Assembly (NCBI GenBank): GCA_037954235.1
Contig: JBBMOA010000003.1
Location: forward strand, 6,439,453 to 6,503,452
Length of the DNA: 64,000 nucleotides
Source: Aulostomus chinensis
Lineage: Eukaryota > Chordata > Actinopteri > Syngnathiformes > Aulostomidae
Direction: 5' to 3'
The position numbers and the translations under genes are program-made. The notes under the pieces are model-generated. The model searched no databases. It saw only the letters and a list, made by a program, of their open reading frames with translations, and was not told the DNA's origin. Of the stretch, positions 61,710 through 64,000 are shown one piece after another (within the stretch, counting starts at the first letter, position 1; each line of letters begins with the position of its first letter).

Positions 61710-61977
61710 TCATCCATACATCCCTCCATTTTCATACCGTTATCTGTTAAGGGTTGTGGGGGGGCTGGAGCCTATCCCAGCTAACATTGGGCAAGAGGTG
61801 GGGTTCACCCTGGATGGGTTGCCAGTCTGTCGCAGGGCCATCGGGAGCAATTAGGGGTTCAGTATCTTGCTCAAGGATACTTGGACACCAAGGGTTGGTC
61901 ACCGGGGGAAGTGAGGATCGAACCAGCGACCTGTCAGTTGCTAGACGGCCACTCTGCCTCTGAGCCATGCTGCTCCT
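61710..61977 (-). mobile_element. tRNA-derived SINE (GAGCAGCATGG-head family)
   Basis: Read on the minus strand: head GGAGCAGCATGGCTCAGAGG, B-box region GGTCGCTGGTTCGATCC, TCCAAGTATCCTTGAGCAAG, then the 3' region GATGGCCCTGCGACAGACTG and GGCTCCAGCCCCCCC, and a degenerate GGAGGGATGTATGGATG tail. The flanks TGCATTCAT (61701-61709) and TGCATTTAT (61978-61986) look like a 9-bp target duplication with one mismatch. It is the fullest copy of this family in the window. Confidence 0.88.
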
Positions 61978-62048
61978 TGCATTTATGTAGATTAATCAGT
62001 TAGAGAAAAAATAATGACAAAGCAAATTAGCACGATTAATCATAACTT

Positions 62049-62061
62049 TGACCCTTGACCC
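62049..62061 (-). promoter_or_regulatory. Perfect DR1 nuclear-receptor element
   Basis: The minus strand reads GGGTCAAGGGTCA: two RGGTCA half-sites with one spacer base. Homeodomain-type ATTAATC and AATTAG motifs lie within 35 bp upstream, so this may be part of a small regulatory cluster. Confidence 0.4.
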
Positions 62062-64000
62062 CATGCTTGGATTTTATCATGTAAATGGAGAGCTGTAAGC
62101 AACCAGTGGACAGCAGTAATATGCCCTGGCTGGGTCTACTCTGCTGGGAGTTAAAAGATCCCATGCATCATAGATCACTCTTGGTGGTTTTGTAAATCAG
62201 CGATGGAAACAGATGAAAAAGTTACAGGGGCCTGTGGGTACTGACTGTAGGATCGTGTCCTGAGATGCTCTGGAGGACATTTTGGCTTAATTTATGATTT
62301 TTTATTGTAATTATTACCTGTGAACAGCAAAGAGTGATCGGAATGCAGGGAAATTAAAATGATTTTGACCTGGGAATTTAATCTCACATTATTCACAACA
62401 ACAAAAACCTGTTTTAATTGAAATATTACAAATACTTGTCACAGCTTAAGTTTATATATTCCGTTCATTGAAAGTAATTAGGAAAACATAATTCTTTTTC
62501 AAATAATTTCACAGCCATATCAAATATATGTTAGAGCCTCTGTACCATCTGAAATGATTAATTTGTTTGCTTGAAAATAACCTGCTGCTGCCCCATAAAT
62601 ATTATATCCAACAATGTCATCCTCATTTGTCTACCTCATGAAAAGGTCCAGACTTCAGTGAAAGTGACAAAAAAACAAAAAAAACAAATGGTATGTAACC
62701 ATCACCAAGATGTGCTCGATGGTATAATAGGTGTGTTTGGCTTCCTGCTCCCTCTTAGGTAAATCTGTTTGTCTGGTGACAGCTCCAGATGATTCAGCAG
62801 CACCCCACCCAACACCTCAATCCAACACACATCACGTCGCAGTAGCATCTTTCAGGCTAAATACAGCTAATTTTACCGATCCATGAGTTGGAAAACCTAT
62901 TGGACACCAAATCATTGTACAGTGGTTTATTATACTGAAGTGGAAGACTTTTATTACCAGGTACAAGGATAGTAATCTACCTTCAAGTGGAATTCAGTGC
63001 CTGTGAATGGCAAGTGCAGTGGTTTTCTTGAAGATGTTGCTTTGTGATGCAGCAAAACTACAGAGAGAACTTTTTGGTTGAGGGATGCTGCTGCATTTGT
63101 AGTCTACAGAAAGCCTCCTCTTCTCTGCCCTCCTCACTGTATCCACACAGTGCTCTCACTGACTTGAGTGTGGGGACTGCTTCATATTTTTCTTCTACAT
63201 ACGTAGACGTACACCTGCCAAAGAAAAATGAACACTTATTGAGTTCTATCTGTCAGCCTGTTCAGTATAATTTTGAGTGTTTATTCTCTCTCTCTCTCTC
63301 TCTCTCTCCCTCTCCCTCTCCCGCTCTCTCTCTCCCTCTCTCTCGAGCAATGTGGAGACCATTACCTAAAGGCAGAGGAACATTGAATTACTGGAACACA
63401 TTTTCTCCTCTCATCCAATTCATACCTTTTGCACTTGCTGAAGTTGCCAAAAGCAAAGCAAAAAAGAAAGACTTCCAGTGGGTCCTTTTTCTGTAAATGA
63501 ATTGAATCAGGAGTCCATTCCCTTGCTCTCATGTGTCTCAAACCCTGAATCAAGTTGAATCTAAATGGATTACTTGTTGCAAGAAACGGAAATTTCTCCT
63601 CAACCATATTGGCTGGGTTGATGGCAGTCTGTTTACTGTAGTCTTTGTATTTGATTTGCAGCTTTTAGCAAGTAGTGGATGAGACGGGTGAAAACCTGAC
63701 TGGCTTGTTACTGTTTGATGAATACAACGAATGTCGGCACTTTTTGAATCTTGTCAGTGAAGAAAAAAATTGCTTTGAACAAATCTGACCCACTATTGAA
63801 TAGAATAAATTATTTTGAAGACACTGTTAGATAGAGGAATTGTAATAGTGCTTCTGTGTTTGCACATGTCATTCATTCCTGCCTATGCTCAAGAAGTAGT
63901 ACTGCACAGAGCTCTAAAGCTACACTGCCTACAGAGTTCTGAGCACAACATAGCAGGGCAGCCTTCCACCAAGTCATAAAAACGTGTGTCTCCCATCCCC
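62062..64000. other. Intron-like sequence to the window end
   Basis: Nothing beyond the (CT)n repeat at 63284 was recognised. The 150-residue frame at 63044 runs through that repeat. Confidence 0.5.
63284..63345. repeat. (CT)n microsatellite with CCCT units
   Basis: A CT tract with several CCCTCT interruptions in its right half. Confidence 0.97.

Noticed and set aside
1211..61977. Functional tRNA genes at the GGTTCGA-type motifs
   Set aside because: All such motifs lie in SINE heads that cannot fold into a complete cloverleaf and continue into SINE bodies.
63044..63496. 150-codon plus-strand frame
   Set aside because: It is extended by the (CT)n repeat read as Ser-Leu and has no domain.
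15..63990. CRISPR arrays, bacterial promoters or operons
   Set aside because: Repeats are simple-sequence or transposon-derived and the DNA is clearly vertebrate. No spaced direct-repeat array exists.

Overview
The window looks like nuclear DNA from a bony fish, probably a spiny-rayed teleost. The reasons are long (CA)n/(GT)n microsatellites every few kilobases, tRNA-derived SINEs of the DANA/V-SINE kind ending in (GGAT)n, L2/CR1/Rex1-type LINE 3' ends, hAT-type DNA transposon relics, moderate AT richness, and no dense coding or bacterial-style operons. I recognise no complete protein-coding gene. The open frames I examined outside the transposon relics run through repeats or fit chance expectation.

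Layout. 1-3200 is AT-rich flanking DNA with two minus-strand SINEs and a (GA)n tract. 3200-4090 is a CpG-rich patch with a TATA box and what looks like a noncoding first exon on the + strand (about 3254-3738). It contains short upstream ORFs and ends at a consensus splice donor (AAG|GTGAGT). If that reading is right, most or all of the following 60 kb is the first intron of a gene whose coding exons lie to the right of the window. The rest fits this: no certain exon, many simple repeats, scattered transposon debris and isolated motif-rich patches.

Mobile elements. Two SINE families with different tRNA-like heads share one 3' tail. Four insertions have recognisable target-site duplications (1211, 27138, 42925, 61710). 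A third SINE type sits at 49790, with a head fragment at 45516. A roughly 1 kb hAT element (38362-39368) keeps matching terminal inverted repeats and a decayed BED zinc-finger N-terminus. LINE relics lie at 53318-54032 (reverse-transcriptase C-terminal region with one stop codon), 51089, 14907 (minus) and 26066. A Harbinger-like or otherwise unclassified inverted-repeat element may occupy 10284-10851.

Structure and regulation. There are five clean hairpins (22915, 29612, 32534, 33000, 58361) and two inverted pairs of (GT)n/(AC)n tracts. A repeat of about 110 bp occurs twice in direct orientation, 473 bp apart (35681 and 36154). A strong CTCF-like core lies at 6516 and DR1 nuclear-receptor elements at 37667 and 62049. 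Two splice-site-flanked stretches (12062-12072 and 37555-37675) are the best candidates for internal or alternative exons, but neither is proven.
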